From positions 1 to 50,923 of the forward strand of contig JAPLEX010000016.1 of the NCBI GenBank assembly GCA_026390995.1: 50,923 nucleotides of DNA, read 5' to 3'. The notes under the pieces are model-generated. The model did no database searches and had not been told where the DNA came from. It worked only from the letters and a program-made list of their open reading frames with translations. The translations under genes and the position numbers were made by a program. Below, piece by piece: positions 36,090-43,213 of the stretch. The stretch is from Flavobacterium sp. (lineage in GTDB: Bacteria; Bacteroidota; Bacteroidia; Flavobacteriales; Flavobacteriaceae). Position 1 is the first letter of the stretch; every line of letters begins with the position of its first letter.

Positions 36090-36118
36090 TGCGTTTATAA
36101 AACTACACATCGCTATTT

Positions 36119-37462
36119 ATGGAAATCGCAATCAAGTTGTCTCAGTTTTTATTGAGCTTGTCCTTACTGATCATCCTGCACGAATTGGGTCATTTTATCC
36201 CGGCCAAATTATTTAAAACCCGGGTTGAAAAATTTTACCTGTTTTTTGACATCAAGTTTTCTTTACTCAAAAAGAAAATTGGCGAAACCGAATACGGGAT
36301 TGGCTGGCTTCCGCTAGGAGGATATGTGAAAATCTCGGGGATGATTGACGAAAGCATGGACAAAGAGCAAATGGCTTTGCCGCCACAACCCTGGGAGTTT
36401 CGCAGCAAACCAGCTTGGCAACGCCTCATCATTATGTTGGGTGGCGTAACCGTCAATTTTGTTTTGGCCTTTGTGATTTATATTGGAATGACTTTTTACT
36501 ACGGTGAATTATACCTAAAAAATAGCGAATTAAAAGACGGAATCGCCGTGACCTCTAAAGTAGGCGAAGAATTGGGTTTTAAAACCGGCGATAAAATCAT
36601 AGCCATAGACGGCGAAACGGTAAGCCGATTTAATGAGGTGCCCAACAAATTATTGTTTGCAAAAAACGTAACGCTAGCTCGCGATGGCGCACAACAAACC
36701 ATCGACTTGCCAATAGATTTAATCAAAAAAGTAATGGGCGGCGAAAAACGTCCGTTTATTGGTTGGAGAGAACCCTTTGCGGTGGGCTTGGTGGATGATA
36801 AATCGGCCAACAAAAACAACTTGAAACCCAAGGATATTGTGTTGCGCATGGGCGAGCAATCGACTCCCTACATGGACCAAGTAATTGCCTATGCCGAAGC
36901 GCACAAAGGGCAAATTGTTTCGGCAGTAATCTTGCGCAACGAAGTGGAAACTCCCGTGAATATTAAAATTAATGCACAGGGCAAAATTGGCGTTTACCAA
37001 GCGCATTTGAGTGTAGAAAGTTTGCAAAAACTAGGCATATACCAGTTTACCGAACAACACTACAGCTTTTTTGAGTCGATTCCGGTGGGCCTCCAAAAAG
37101 GAAAAGACCAAGTGCTGGGCTATGGCAAACAACTCAAAGCCATTTTTAATCCAGAAACTGGCGCCTACAAAGGCGTAGGCGGATTTAAAGCCATTTTTGA
37201 TATTTTCCCTAAAACCTGGAGTTGGGAAGTGTTTTGGAGCATTACTGCGATCCTCTCGATCATGTTGGGCGTCATGAATTTATTGCCTATTCCAGCCCTT
37301 GACGGAGGCCATGTGGTGTTCTTGTTGTATGAGATGGTGAGCGGCAAAAAACCGAGCGATAAATTCTTAGAAAATGCCCAAATGGTGGGGTTTGTCCTGT
37401 TGATCACCCTGTTGGTTTTTGCCAACGGAAACGACATTTACAAGGCCATTGTAGGCAAATAA
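36119..37462 (+). CDS. rseP: Site-2 protease RseP (M50)
   Basis: Intramembrane zinc protease that cleaves anti-sigma factors and leftover signal peptides. The HELGH site (21-25) lies in the first membrane helix, and the third metal ligand Asp395 in NLLPIPALDGGHV near the C-terminus. Two PDZ-like segments fill the middle (FKTGDKIIAIDGETVSRFNE about 155-175, then LKPKDIVLRMGEQ). The 447 residues are typical of Bacteroidota RseP. It ends about 30 bases before the tRNA-Asn promoter. Confidence 0.93.
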   Translation: MEIAIKLSQFLLSLSLLIILHELGHFIPAKLFKTRVEKFYLFFDIKFSLLKKKIGETEYGIGWLPLGGYVKISGMIDESMDKEQMALPPQPWEFRSKPAWQRLIIMLGGVTVNFVLAFVIYIGMTFYYGELYLKNSELKDGIAVTSKVGEELGFKTGDKIIAIDGETVSRFNEVPNKLLFAKNVTLARDGAQQTIDLPIDLIKKVMGGEKRPFIGWREPFAVGLVDDKSANKNNLKPKDIVLRMGEQSTPYMDQVIAYAEAHKGQIVSAVILRNEVETPVNIKINAQGKIGVYQAHLSVESLQKLGIYQFTEQHYSFFESIPVGLQKGKDQVLGYGKQLKAIFNPETGAYKGVGGFKAIFDIFPKTWSWEVFWSITAILSIMLGVMNLLPIPALDGGHVVFLLYEMVSGKKPSDKFLENAQMVGFVLLITLLVFANGNDIYKAIVGK

Positions 37463-37490
37463 TTATTTTTAGAAAATTTGTACGCATTTA

Positions 37491-37521
37491 TTTGCAAAAA
37501 ATATTTTTCGCGTTATATTTG
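37491..37521 (+). promoter_or_regulatory. Consensus promoter of tRNA-Asn
   Basis: TTTG (37491-37494), a 19-base spacer, TATATTTG (37514-37521). This is a perfect match to the Bacteroidota consensus and lies 26 bases before the tRNA. Confidence 0.8.
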
Positions 37522-37547
37522 CAACCGCTTTAAAAGGCAACACGCCT

Positions 37548-37621
37548 TCCTCCTTAGCTCAGTTGGTTAGAGCATCTGACTGTTAATCAGAGGGTCCTTG
37601 GTTCGAGCCCAAGAGGGGGAG
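37548..37621 (+). tRNA. tRNA-Asn (anticodon GTT)
   Basis: 74 bases fold into a cloverleaf. The acceptor stem is TCCTCCT (37548-37554) with AGGGGGA (37614-37620), containing one T-G pair. The D arm is TAGCTCAGTTGGTTAGAGC, and the anticodon arm TCTGA-CTGTTAA-TCAGA has GTT at 37582-37584. The T arm is CTTGG-TTCGAGC-CCAAG and G37621 is the discriminator base. CCA is not encoded. Its 3' half is repeated at the far end of the adjoining element, so this is an integration site. Confidence 0.97.
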
Positions 37622-37623
37622 CT
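37594..37623 (+). repeat. attL: left 30-bp att core
   Basis: From the T arm through the 3' end of tRNA-Asn plus two bases. Identical over 30 bases to 47289-47318; the bases just outside differ (G37593 against T47288, T37624 against A47319). Confidence 0.92.
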
Positions 37624-37626
37624 TTC

Positions 37627-37658
37627 AAAAGCCTTTACAGAAATGTAAGGGCTTTTTT
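37627..37658 (+). terminator. Element-borne terminator for tRNA-Asn
   Basis: A 13-bp stem (37627-37639 with 37644-37656, one T-G pair), GAAA loop and T run, three bases after the att core. It replaces the chromosomal terminator now displaced to 47327. Confidence 0.88.
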
Positions 37659-37696
37659 GTGTTTATATAAATCCCTTTAAAATATAGCTTTAGGTT

Positions 37697-37799
37697 TCTA
37701 TTGTAGAAATCACAATAGATAATATCATGATACAATTAGTATTTAATTGTATTAAAAAGGCAGCAAAAAAGGTAACATCACTTTTAGAAAAGGTAACAT
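37697..37799. promoter_or_regulatory. Repeat-rich region between attL and the integrase gene
   Basis: Holds an 8-bp inverted repeat (TCTATTGT 37697-37704 / ACAATAGA 37712-37719) and a 7-bp one (TACAATT 37731-37737 / AATTGTA 37745-37751). It also has two direct copies of AAAAGGTAACAT (37767-37778 and 37788-37799) exactly 21 bases apart. Candidate arm-type integrase sites or an operator of the integrase gene; the function is inference. Confidence 0.45.
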
Positions 37800-37835
37800 T
37801 TTATTGAATTGTACGTCTTGTTAACCATTCAAGAC

Positions 37836-39059
37836 ATGACAAAAAACAATTTTAAAGTACTATTTGTTCTTGTAAATAATAGAACTAATAAAAAGAATCA
37901 GAAACCCATTTACTGTAGAATTACTTTAAATGGTCAAAGAAAACAGTTTAGCACTGGAATCAATATTGAAGACATTTATTGGAATTCCAAATCAAAAGTG
38001 ATTTCAAAATCGCATAAATCATCTAGTATTTTTAACTCCCAACTAGAAAATATTAATTCTAAACTTCAAAACATATTTCTGTTTTTCCAATTTCAGAATC
38101 TATCATTTACAGCCGAGGATATTATAGCAAAGTATTTAGGTAAAAATCAAAAAAAAGAAGAACACGTTTTATCGTATTATCTTAAATATCTTGAGAAGAT
38201 AAAAAAACTCATAGGTCTAGAGATAAAAGAAAATACCTACTCTAAGTTTTTTTATGTTTCAAAGCATTTAGAACGCTTTATTCAATGGAATTTTAATAAA
38301 AATGATATTCCATTAAGAGACTTAAATCTTCAGTTTTTAGATGATTTTGATTTCTATTTAAAAACTGAAAAAAAACAAGAACAAATTACAATAAATAAAA
38401 CAATTCAAAGGTTTAGAGCTCCTATAAAATTAGCCATTTCAGAGGGTTATTTGGATAGAGATCCATTCATACTACATAAGACTAAAAAAGTGCGTAAGGA
38501 GGTCTTATTTTTAACTACAGAAGAGCTTAAAACATTAGAAAGCAAGCCAATTAAACAACAAAGGTTAATTGTTGTAAGAGATTTGTTTTTGTTCTGCTGT
38601 TATTCTGGCTTAGCATTTAATGAGATGTCAAATTTGTGCAAACAAAACGTTGTAATTGGATTTGATAAAACAAATTGGATTATGATGAAAAGAGAAAAAA
38701 CACAGCGGCAAATATCAATTCCTATTTTGCCAAAAGCACAAAATATTATTGACAACTATAAAAGTGAAGTAACTGAATTAATTTTTCCAAAAATCAGTAA
38801 TCAAAAATTCAACTCTTATTTAAAAGAAATCGCTGAAATTATTGGTATAGAAAAAAACTTGACTCATCATATCGCAAGAAAGACATTTGCTTCAACTGTA
38901 CTATTATTTAATGATGTGCCAATGGAAATAGTATCAGAATTATTAGGACATTCTAACTTACTAATCACCCAAGAAAGTTATGGGAAAGTTGTTCAAAAAA
39001 AAGTTAGTCAAGTTATGATTGACCTTGCTATAAAATTAGAAACCAATAAAATGGATTAA
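37836..39059 (+). CDS. Tyrosine recombinase / integrase
   Basis: Catalyses integration and excision of the element at tRNA-Asn. An arm-binding N-terminal domain (about 5-45; KKNQKPIYCRITLNGQRKQFSTG) and a SAM-like core-binding domain (about 105-205) precede the catalytic domain. His345 and Arg348 (HHIARKTF), His372 (LLGHSN) and nucleophile Tyr382 are visible. The first catalytic Arg, normally in TGLR, is Ala here (YSGLAFNEM), as is common in Bacteroidota integrases related to IntDOT. I use the ATG at 37836 (407 residues) because the frame upstream offers only a TTG at 37809. Convergent with the HTH gene, whose stop abuts it. Confidence 0.93.
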   Translation: MTKNNFKVLFVLVNNRTNKKNQKPIYCRITLNGQRKQFSTGINIEDIYWNSKSKVISKSHKSSSIFNSQLENINSKLQNIFLFFQFQNLSFTAEDIIAKYLGKNQKKEEHVLSYYLKYLEKIKKLIGLEIKENTYSKFFYVSKHLERFIQWNFNKNDIPLRDLNLQFLDDFDFYLKTEKKQEQITINKTIQRFRAPIKLAISEGYLDRDPFILHKTKKVRKEVLFLTTEELKTLESKPIKQQRLIVVRDLFLFCCYSGLAFNEMSNLCKQNVVIGFDKTNWIMMKREKTQRQISIPILPKAQNIIDNYKSEVTELIFPKISNQKFNSYLKEIAEIIGIEKNLTHHIARKTFASTVLLFNDVPMEIVSELLGHSNLLITQESYGKVVQKKVSQVMIDLAIKLETNKMD

Positions 39060-39302
39060 TTAAAGATTGTTGATCTCTAATTCCTTTGAAACTTCACAAA
39101 CTGAAGTATTTAAGGCATAACACATCCTTAAAAGTAGATTAATTGTTATGCCTTGTTCATGCCTAAATAATCTTCTTATAGTTGTTTCGCTGCATTGAGT
39201 TGCTTTTGCAAATTCAGAATTGTTTCCGTTAAATTTTACAAGGAATAACTTGTATATCCTTTGAATTAATTCAACTTCTATTTCTTTTATCTGTTTCTGC
39301 AT
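39060..39302 (-). CDS. Small HTH (XRE-like) regulator
   Basis: 80-residue DNA-binding protein. The segment SEFAKATQCSETTIRRLFRHEQGITINLLLRM fits a Cro/C1-type helix-turn-helix: helix 2 is NSEFAKATQ, the recognition helix is SETTIRRLF, and a LLRMCYALN helix follows. It is likely the regulator of the element. It converges on the integrase with no gap. A perfect 20-bp palindrome lies 42 bases before its start and is a natural autoregulatory operator. Confidence 0.75.
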   Translation of the reverse strand: MQKQIKEIEVELIQRIYKLFLVKFNGNNSEFAKATQCSETTIRRLFRHEQGITINLLLRMCYALNTSVCEVSKELEINNL

Positions 39303-39344
39303 TAAACAAAGAAAATAAACAGGCTTTTCAATAATGTAAATTCA

Positions 39345-39364
39345 ATTCGACTTATAAGTCGAAT
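39345..39364. promoter_or_regulatory. 20-bp perfect palindrome, candidate operator
   Basis: ATTCGACTTA followed directly by its complement TAAGTCGAAT. It lies between the leftward HTH gene and the rightward promoter elements at 39372-39387, where a dimeric repressor could control both directions. Confidence 0.6.
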
Positions 39365-39371
39365 ATTTATC

Positions 39372-39387
39372 TAGTTTTGTATGTTTG
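39372..39387 (+). promoter_or_regulatory. Two adjacent -7 promoter elements for the cargo genes
   Basis: TAGTTTTG (39372-39379) and TATGTTTG (39380-39387) both match TAnnTTTG. They would start transcripts with a leader of about 190 bases before the T9SS gene. The leader itself (39388-39582) shows no ORF or clear structured RNA. Confidence 0.4.
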
Positions 39388-39582
39388 TAAACAAATCCAA
39401 AAAATATTAAATCACAAATTCATCAGTCTACTTGATAAATTTTTGATTAATAACACTAACTGAAAGGTGGTTGCAGTGTAAGAATCTAATATTGTAATTA
39501 ACTTTTTTTAAAAAATACTAGTATAAAAAGGCGTAACCAAAAGCCTGTAGAGTAGTAGGTAAATAATAACACTTTAAATATT

Positions 39583-41154
39583 ATGAGAAAAACAGTTTTA
39601 CTTTCAATGATCATGGGGCTTATGCTATCAGCCCAATCCCTAGTGGCTCAAGCACCAACTATACAATGGCAAAAGTCACTGGGAGGATCAAACCAAGATA
39701 TTGCCTATAATATTCAACTTACAACAGATGGCGGATATATTGTCGCTGGTGGAACTAGTTCAATAGATGGAGATGTAACAGGACAACATGGACTATCTGA
39801 TTTTTGGGTTGTTAAATTAGACAGCCAAGGCGGTGTATTGTGGCAAAAAACATTGGGTGGCTCAGGTGAAGACATTGCCAGAAGCATTCAACAAACAAAT
39901 GATGGCGGATATATAGTGGCTGGATATACTTATTCAACAAATGGGGATATAACAGGTAATAATGGACAATCTGATTATTGGGTGGTAAAATTAAATAGTC
40001 AGGGAGATCTGCTTTGGCAAAAAACACTAGGAGGATCCAACCAAGACGATGCTAGAAGTATTCAACAAACTGCTGATGGTGGTTATATAGTGGCAGGATG
40101 GACTTTATCAATTAATGGTGATGTAACAGGAAATCATGGTGAGCGTGATTATTGGGTTGTGAAAATAGACAGCCAAGGAACAATACAGTGGCAAAAGACA
40201 TTAGGTGGTACAGCTGATGATTTCCCAAGTAGCATTCAACAAACTAATGATGGCGGATATATAGTAGCTGGATATACTTCATCAAACGAGGGAGATGTAT
40301 CAGGGAATAATGGACTAACTGATTATTGGGTTGTAAAACTAAATATCCAAGGAGAATTAGTATGGCAGAAAACACTTGGGGGATCAGATAGTGACGCAGG
40401 TATTAGCATTCATACCACTGCCGATGGCGGATATGTAGTTGGTGGATATGCTTATTCAAACAACGGTGACGTATCTAGCAATCAAGGTAATACTGATTAT
40501 TGGGTTGTTAAATTAGATAATCAAGGGGTCATACTTTGGCAGAAAACACTTGGGGGAACTAACCAAGATGCAGCTTATAGCATTCAGCCCACTTCAGACG
40601 GAGGATATATTGTCGCTGGATATACTTTATCAACCGATGGGGATATTATATTAAATCATGGAGCTATTGATTATTGGGTGGTAAAATTAAACTATCAAGG
40701 AACTATACAATGGCAAAAAACACTTGGCGGCACGGCAGTTGATTATGCCAATAACATTCAACTTACTTCAGATGGCGGTTACATTGTGGCCGGGTATAGC
40801 AATTCAAACAACGGAGATGTCACAGGAAATCAAGGCAATAATGATATGTGGATAGTAAAATTATCTCCAGATGCACTTCAGACCTTAGAATTTGGAAGCA
40901 ATTTGGTTTCTATCTCCCCCAACCCTACTAGCGATAATATCAAAATCCAATTAAAAAATATAACTGAACTAAATGGTGGCACTATCAACATCATTAATTC
41001 TTTAGGACAAGTGATCATCACTACACCAATTAAAATTACTGAAATGAACAACAGCATAGAATTAAATACTCTTGGTAGTAAAGGGATTTATTTTGTTCAA
41101 ATCATCAACTCAAAAGGACAACTTATAGATGTCAAGAAAATCATTTTACAATAA
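39583..41154 (+). CDS. T9SS-exported seven-repeat beta-propeller protein
   Basis: Signal peptide about 1-23 (QSLVAQ). Residues 29-434 consist of seven tandem 58-residue repeats, each beginning WQK(S/T)LGG, with TxDGGY(I/V)V near the middle and D(Y/F/M)W(V/I)VKL near the end. Seven such blades predict a closed beta-propeller. The type A sorting domain follows (VSISPNPTSDNIKIQL to QLIDVKKIILQ). Such propellers usually bind proteins or glycans; the ligand is unknown. It is chromosome-style surface cargo carried inside the tRNA-Asn element, followed 44 bases later by a small lipoprotein gene. Confidence 0.88.
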   Translation: MRKTVLLSMIMGLMLSAQSLVAQAPTIQWQKSLGGSNQDIAYNIQLTTDGGYIVAGGTSSIDGDVTGQHGLSDFWVVKLDSQGGVLWQKTLGGSGEDIARSIQQTNDGGYIVAGYTYSTNGDITGNNGQSDYWVVKLNSQGDLLWQKTLGGSNQDDARSIQQTADGGYIVAGWTLSINGDVTGNHGERDYWVVKIDSQGTIQWQKTLGGTADDFPSSIQQTNDGGYIVAGYTSSNEGDVSGNNGLTDYWVVKLNIQGELVWQKTLGGSDSDAGISIHTTADGGYVVGGYAYSNNGDVSSNQGNTDYWVVKLDNQGVILWQKTLGGTNQDAAYSIQPTSDGGYIVAGYTLSTDGDIILNHGAIDYWVVKLNYQGTIQWQKTLGGTAVDYANNIQLTSDGGYIVAGYSNSNNGDVTGNQGNNDMWIVKLSPDALQTLEFGSNLVSISPNPTSDNIKIQLKNITELNGGTINIINSLGQVIITTPIKITEMNNSIELNTLGSKGIYFVQIINSKGQLIDVKKIILQ

Positions 41155-41198
41155 ATAACACAATTTATTTTTCAGTTGTGAATTAAAAATTAAAAATC

Positions 41199-41564
41199 AT
41201 GAAATCAATCTTAAAAAAAATCACATTCATTGTCTTATTTTCATCTTTCATTGCTTGTAGTAGTGACAATTCTTCTACTAATTCTAATACATCAAGTATT
41301 ATTGGTAAATGGGCCTATGGGCCAGCTAGGTCATGTGGTCTTAGAAACTATTTTGAACTTAAACCAAATAATGTTTATATAGAAAATCACTATTCAAACA
41401 CTTGTGTATTATCATCCTATTATGATGAATATCAACTTACCGGTGAAAATGAAATAACTTTTTTTGGTAATATCGTAAACAACATAATTGAATTAACACC
41501 AACTAAATTAGTACTTTATGACCCCAGCACTAATGAAACAACAACACACGACAGGATAAATTAA
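41199..41564 (+). CDS. Small lipoprotein, lipocalin-like
   Basis: 121-residue predicted lipoprotein: signal KKITFIVLFSSFIAC with the acceptor Cys at about residue 20, then a Ser/Asn/Thr-rich linker. SIIGKWAYGP starts a short beta-rich domain of the type called lipocalin-like in Bacteroidota. Two Cys (SCGLRN and NTCVL) could form a disulfide. Probably cotranscribed with the propeller gene. Function not recognised. Confidence 0.75.
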   Translation: MKSILKKITFIVLFSSFIACSSDNSSTNSNTSSIIGKWAYGPARSCGLRNYFELKPNNVYIENHYSNTCVLSSYYDEYQLTGENEITFFGNIVNNIIELTPTKLVLYDPSTNETTTHDRIN

Positions 41565-41733
41565 TTTAATTTTTTAGAATTTATTGATATAATTTATAAT
41601 CAATGGCCTAAGGATAAGAATATAATTTTAAAACCTTTAAGCAAAGAATTTAAGAAATACATCAAGTAATTTTTTGATAAAAATATTTTCTAATTTTTTT
41701 TCAAACCTTTTTTTAAAAGTAAGAACACACTAA

Positions 41734-41832
41734 CCCAAAATCATCCCCCGACCTTTTTTAAATTTTGGGAGAACCCCATGCCAACTTAATATGTTGTGTG
41801 TCATTACACATTGTTAAGTGTTATGGGTTTTC
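41734..41832. other. Two hairpin-forming regions upstream of the DNA-metabolism genes
   Basis: This lies in the 302-base gap 41565-41866, which has no gene. The first is CCCAAAAT (41734-41741) / ATTTTGGG (41762-41769) around a C-rich loop. The second is a long imperfect hairpin at 41772-41832 with outer AACCCCAT / ATGGGTT and inner ACTTAA / TTAAGT and TGTGT / ACACA pairings. It could be a leader structure, an operator or a single-strand replication signal. Confidence 0.4.
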
Positions 41833-41866
41833 GCCGTTTTGTATAATCTTATAAATTTAAAAAACT

Positions 41867-42211
41867 ATGGTTAAAATTGTAGATTTTAAAACCTATCAAA
41901 GAGAAGATGGGGAAGACTTCAATGTACTTGTTGTACAAGGAGGGATTGAAGCTGTAAAAAGCAGAGAAAGTGGCAGAACTTATTTTACTGCCAAAACAAC
42001 AAGAGTACCTTGTACTTTTGATGAAGAAACTTGTGAATTATTAATTGGCTCAAATCTACCTGGCTCAATTAAGAAAGTAGAAGTTGAACCTTATGAATTC
42101 ACCATTGAACAAACTGGAGAGGTTATTGAACGCTCTCACAGATATGAATACATAAGTGAGGAGGATGACATTGTTGAAAACAATGTGCTTCGAAAAGAAG
42201 AGGTGTTGTAG
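41867..42211 (+). CDS. Small acidic protein, possibly ssDNA-binding
   Basis: 114 residues, beta-rich at first (VKIVDFKTYQREDGEDFNVLVVQGG), then YFTAKTTRVPCTFDEETCELLIG, with an acidic tail (EYISEEDDIVENN). No family recognised with certainty. An acidic tail after a beta domain, and its place directly before a Sak4-like ATPase, fit a single-strand binding protein, since such ATPases often pair with SSBs in phages. That is inference only. Followed by two terminator-like hairpins, so its expression can differ from the next gene. Confidence 0.6.
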   Translation: MVKIVDFKTYQREDGEDFNVLVVQGGIEAVKSRESGRTYFTAKTTRVPCTFDEETCELLIGSNLPGSIKKVEVEPYEFTIEQTGEVIERSHRYEYISEEDDIVENNVLRKEEVL

Positions 42212-42222
42212 CCTCTTTTTTT
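42196..42222 (+). terminator. Weak terminator overlapping the end of the small acidic gene
   Basis: AAGAGG (42198-42203) / CCTCTT (42212-42217), an 8-base loop containing the stop codon, and a T run. Confidence 0.5.
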
Positions 42223-42234
42223 AATTAAATGAAT

Positions 42235-42267
42235 AAAGGAGTTTCAGCAATGGAACTCCTTTTTTTA
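42235..42267 (+). terminator. Terminator before the ATPase gene
   Basis: AAAGGAGTT (42235-42243) / AACTCCTTT (42254-42262) with a seven-T tract. A strong candidate that would partly insulate the ATPase gene. Confidence 0.75.
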
Positions 42268-42316
42268 TTGTAATAAACTATAATTAAAAATATTAGAAAC
42301 CCTTAAAAATAAAATT

Positions 42317-43213
42317 ATGAAATTAACAAAAGCTGAACGTCATCAGGTCAAACTAAGACTTGGTCTATCAGGAGCAAGTGGTTTTGGTAAAACCTATTCT
42401 GCATTATTATTAGCCTATGGAATTACCAATGATTGGAGTAAAATAGCCGTCATTGATACAGAAAATGGCAGTGCAAGTCTCTATTCTCATTTAGGAGATT
42501 ATAACACTTTGACTTTGGAAGAACCATTTAATCCAGAACGTTACATAGAAGCAATCAATACTTGCGAAAAGTCAGGTATGGAAGTGATTATTATTGATTC
42601 CATTTCACATGAATGGTCAGGTAAAAATGGTTGTTTAGAATTACATGAGCAATTGGGTGGTAAATTTCAAGATTGGGCAAGAATCACTCCAAGACATCAA
42701 GCCTTTGTAAACAAAATTATTCAATCAAGCTGCCATATAATTACAACTGTTAGAAGAAAAGTTGATTACTCAATGGATGCTGATATGAATGGTAAATCTA
42801 AAGTGGTTAAACATGGAACGAAAGAAATTACAAGAGAAGGTTTTGAGTACGAATTGACCGCCAATTTTGAATTAATTAACGATAAGCATCTAGCAAAAGC
42901 AAGCAAAGACCGTACAGGATTGTTTATGGATAAGCCCGAGTTTATAATTAATTCAGCAACGGGTAAAAAGCTAATGGAATGGTGCAACAAAGGTATTTCT
43001 TTAAGTAAAATTCAAGAAGAAATTCTTAAATGTGAAACCATTGAAGCGCTAAAACAATTGTATACCAAATATCCAAGTTTTCAGAAAGAAATGCATCTAT
43101 TAATTATGGAAAAAAAAGGTCAATTAGACGATATAAACAATCAACTAATTTCAAGTAAACAAGTAGTAAAATCTAATGAATTTGTAGAGCATGCAAGCAA
43201 CAGTAGTAAATAG
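42317..43213 (+). CDS. RecA-like ATPase (AAA_24 / Sak4-like)
   Basis: P-loop ATPase probably acting in recombination or annealing of the element's DNA. Walker A is GASGFGKT (19-26), followed by KIAVIDTENGSASLY, the acidic strand typical of RecA-core proteins. Walker B is VIIIDSIS (90-97) and TTVRRKVDY lies near the sensor position. The single RecA core without the N- and C-terminal extensions of RecA matches phage Sak4-type annealing ATPases. 298 residues. The last 23 bases overlap the DUF3871 gene in another frame, so the two are translationally coupled. Confidence 0.8.
   Translation: MKLTKAERHQVKLRLGLSGASGFGKTYSALLLAYGITNDWSKIAVIDTENGSASLYSHLGDYNTLTLEEPFNPERYIEAINTCEKSGMEVIIIDSISHEWSGKNGCLELHEQLGGKFQDWARITPRHQAFVNKIIQSSCHIITTVRRKVDYSMDADMNGKSKVVKHGTKEITREGFEYELTANFELINDKHLAKASKDRTGLFMDKPEFIINSATGKKLMEWCNKGISLSKIQEEILKCETIEALKQLYTKYPSFQKEMHLLIMEKKGQLDDINNQLISSKQVVKSNEFVEHASNSSK

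Noticed and set aside
38600-38650. Integrase inactive because the first catalytic Arg is replaced by Ala
   Set aside because: Loss of this Arg is known in functional Bacteroidota integrases of the IntDOT type; the remaining His/Arg/His/Tyr residues are intact.
39667-40884. CRISPR-like or satellite repeats
   Set aside because: The periodicity of 174 bases is in-frame protein repeats (58 residues), with no spacers.
41772-41832. Possible integron attC-like site (GTTAAGT with an inverted ACTTAAT)
   Set aside because: Only 36 bases between the arms, the left arm has a mismatch to the consensus, and there is no integron integrase or cassette array.
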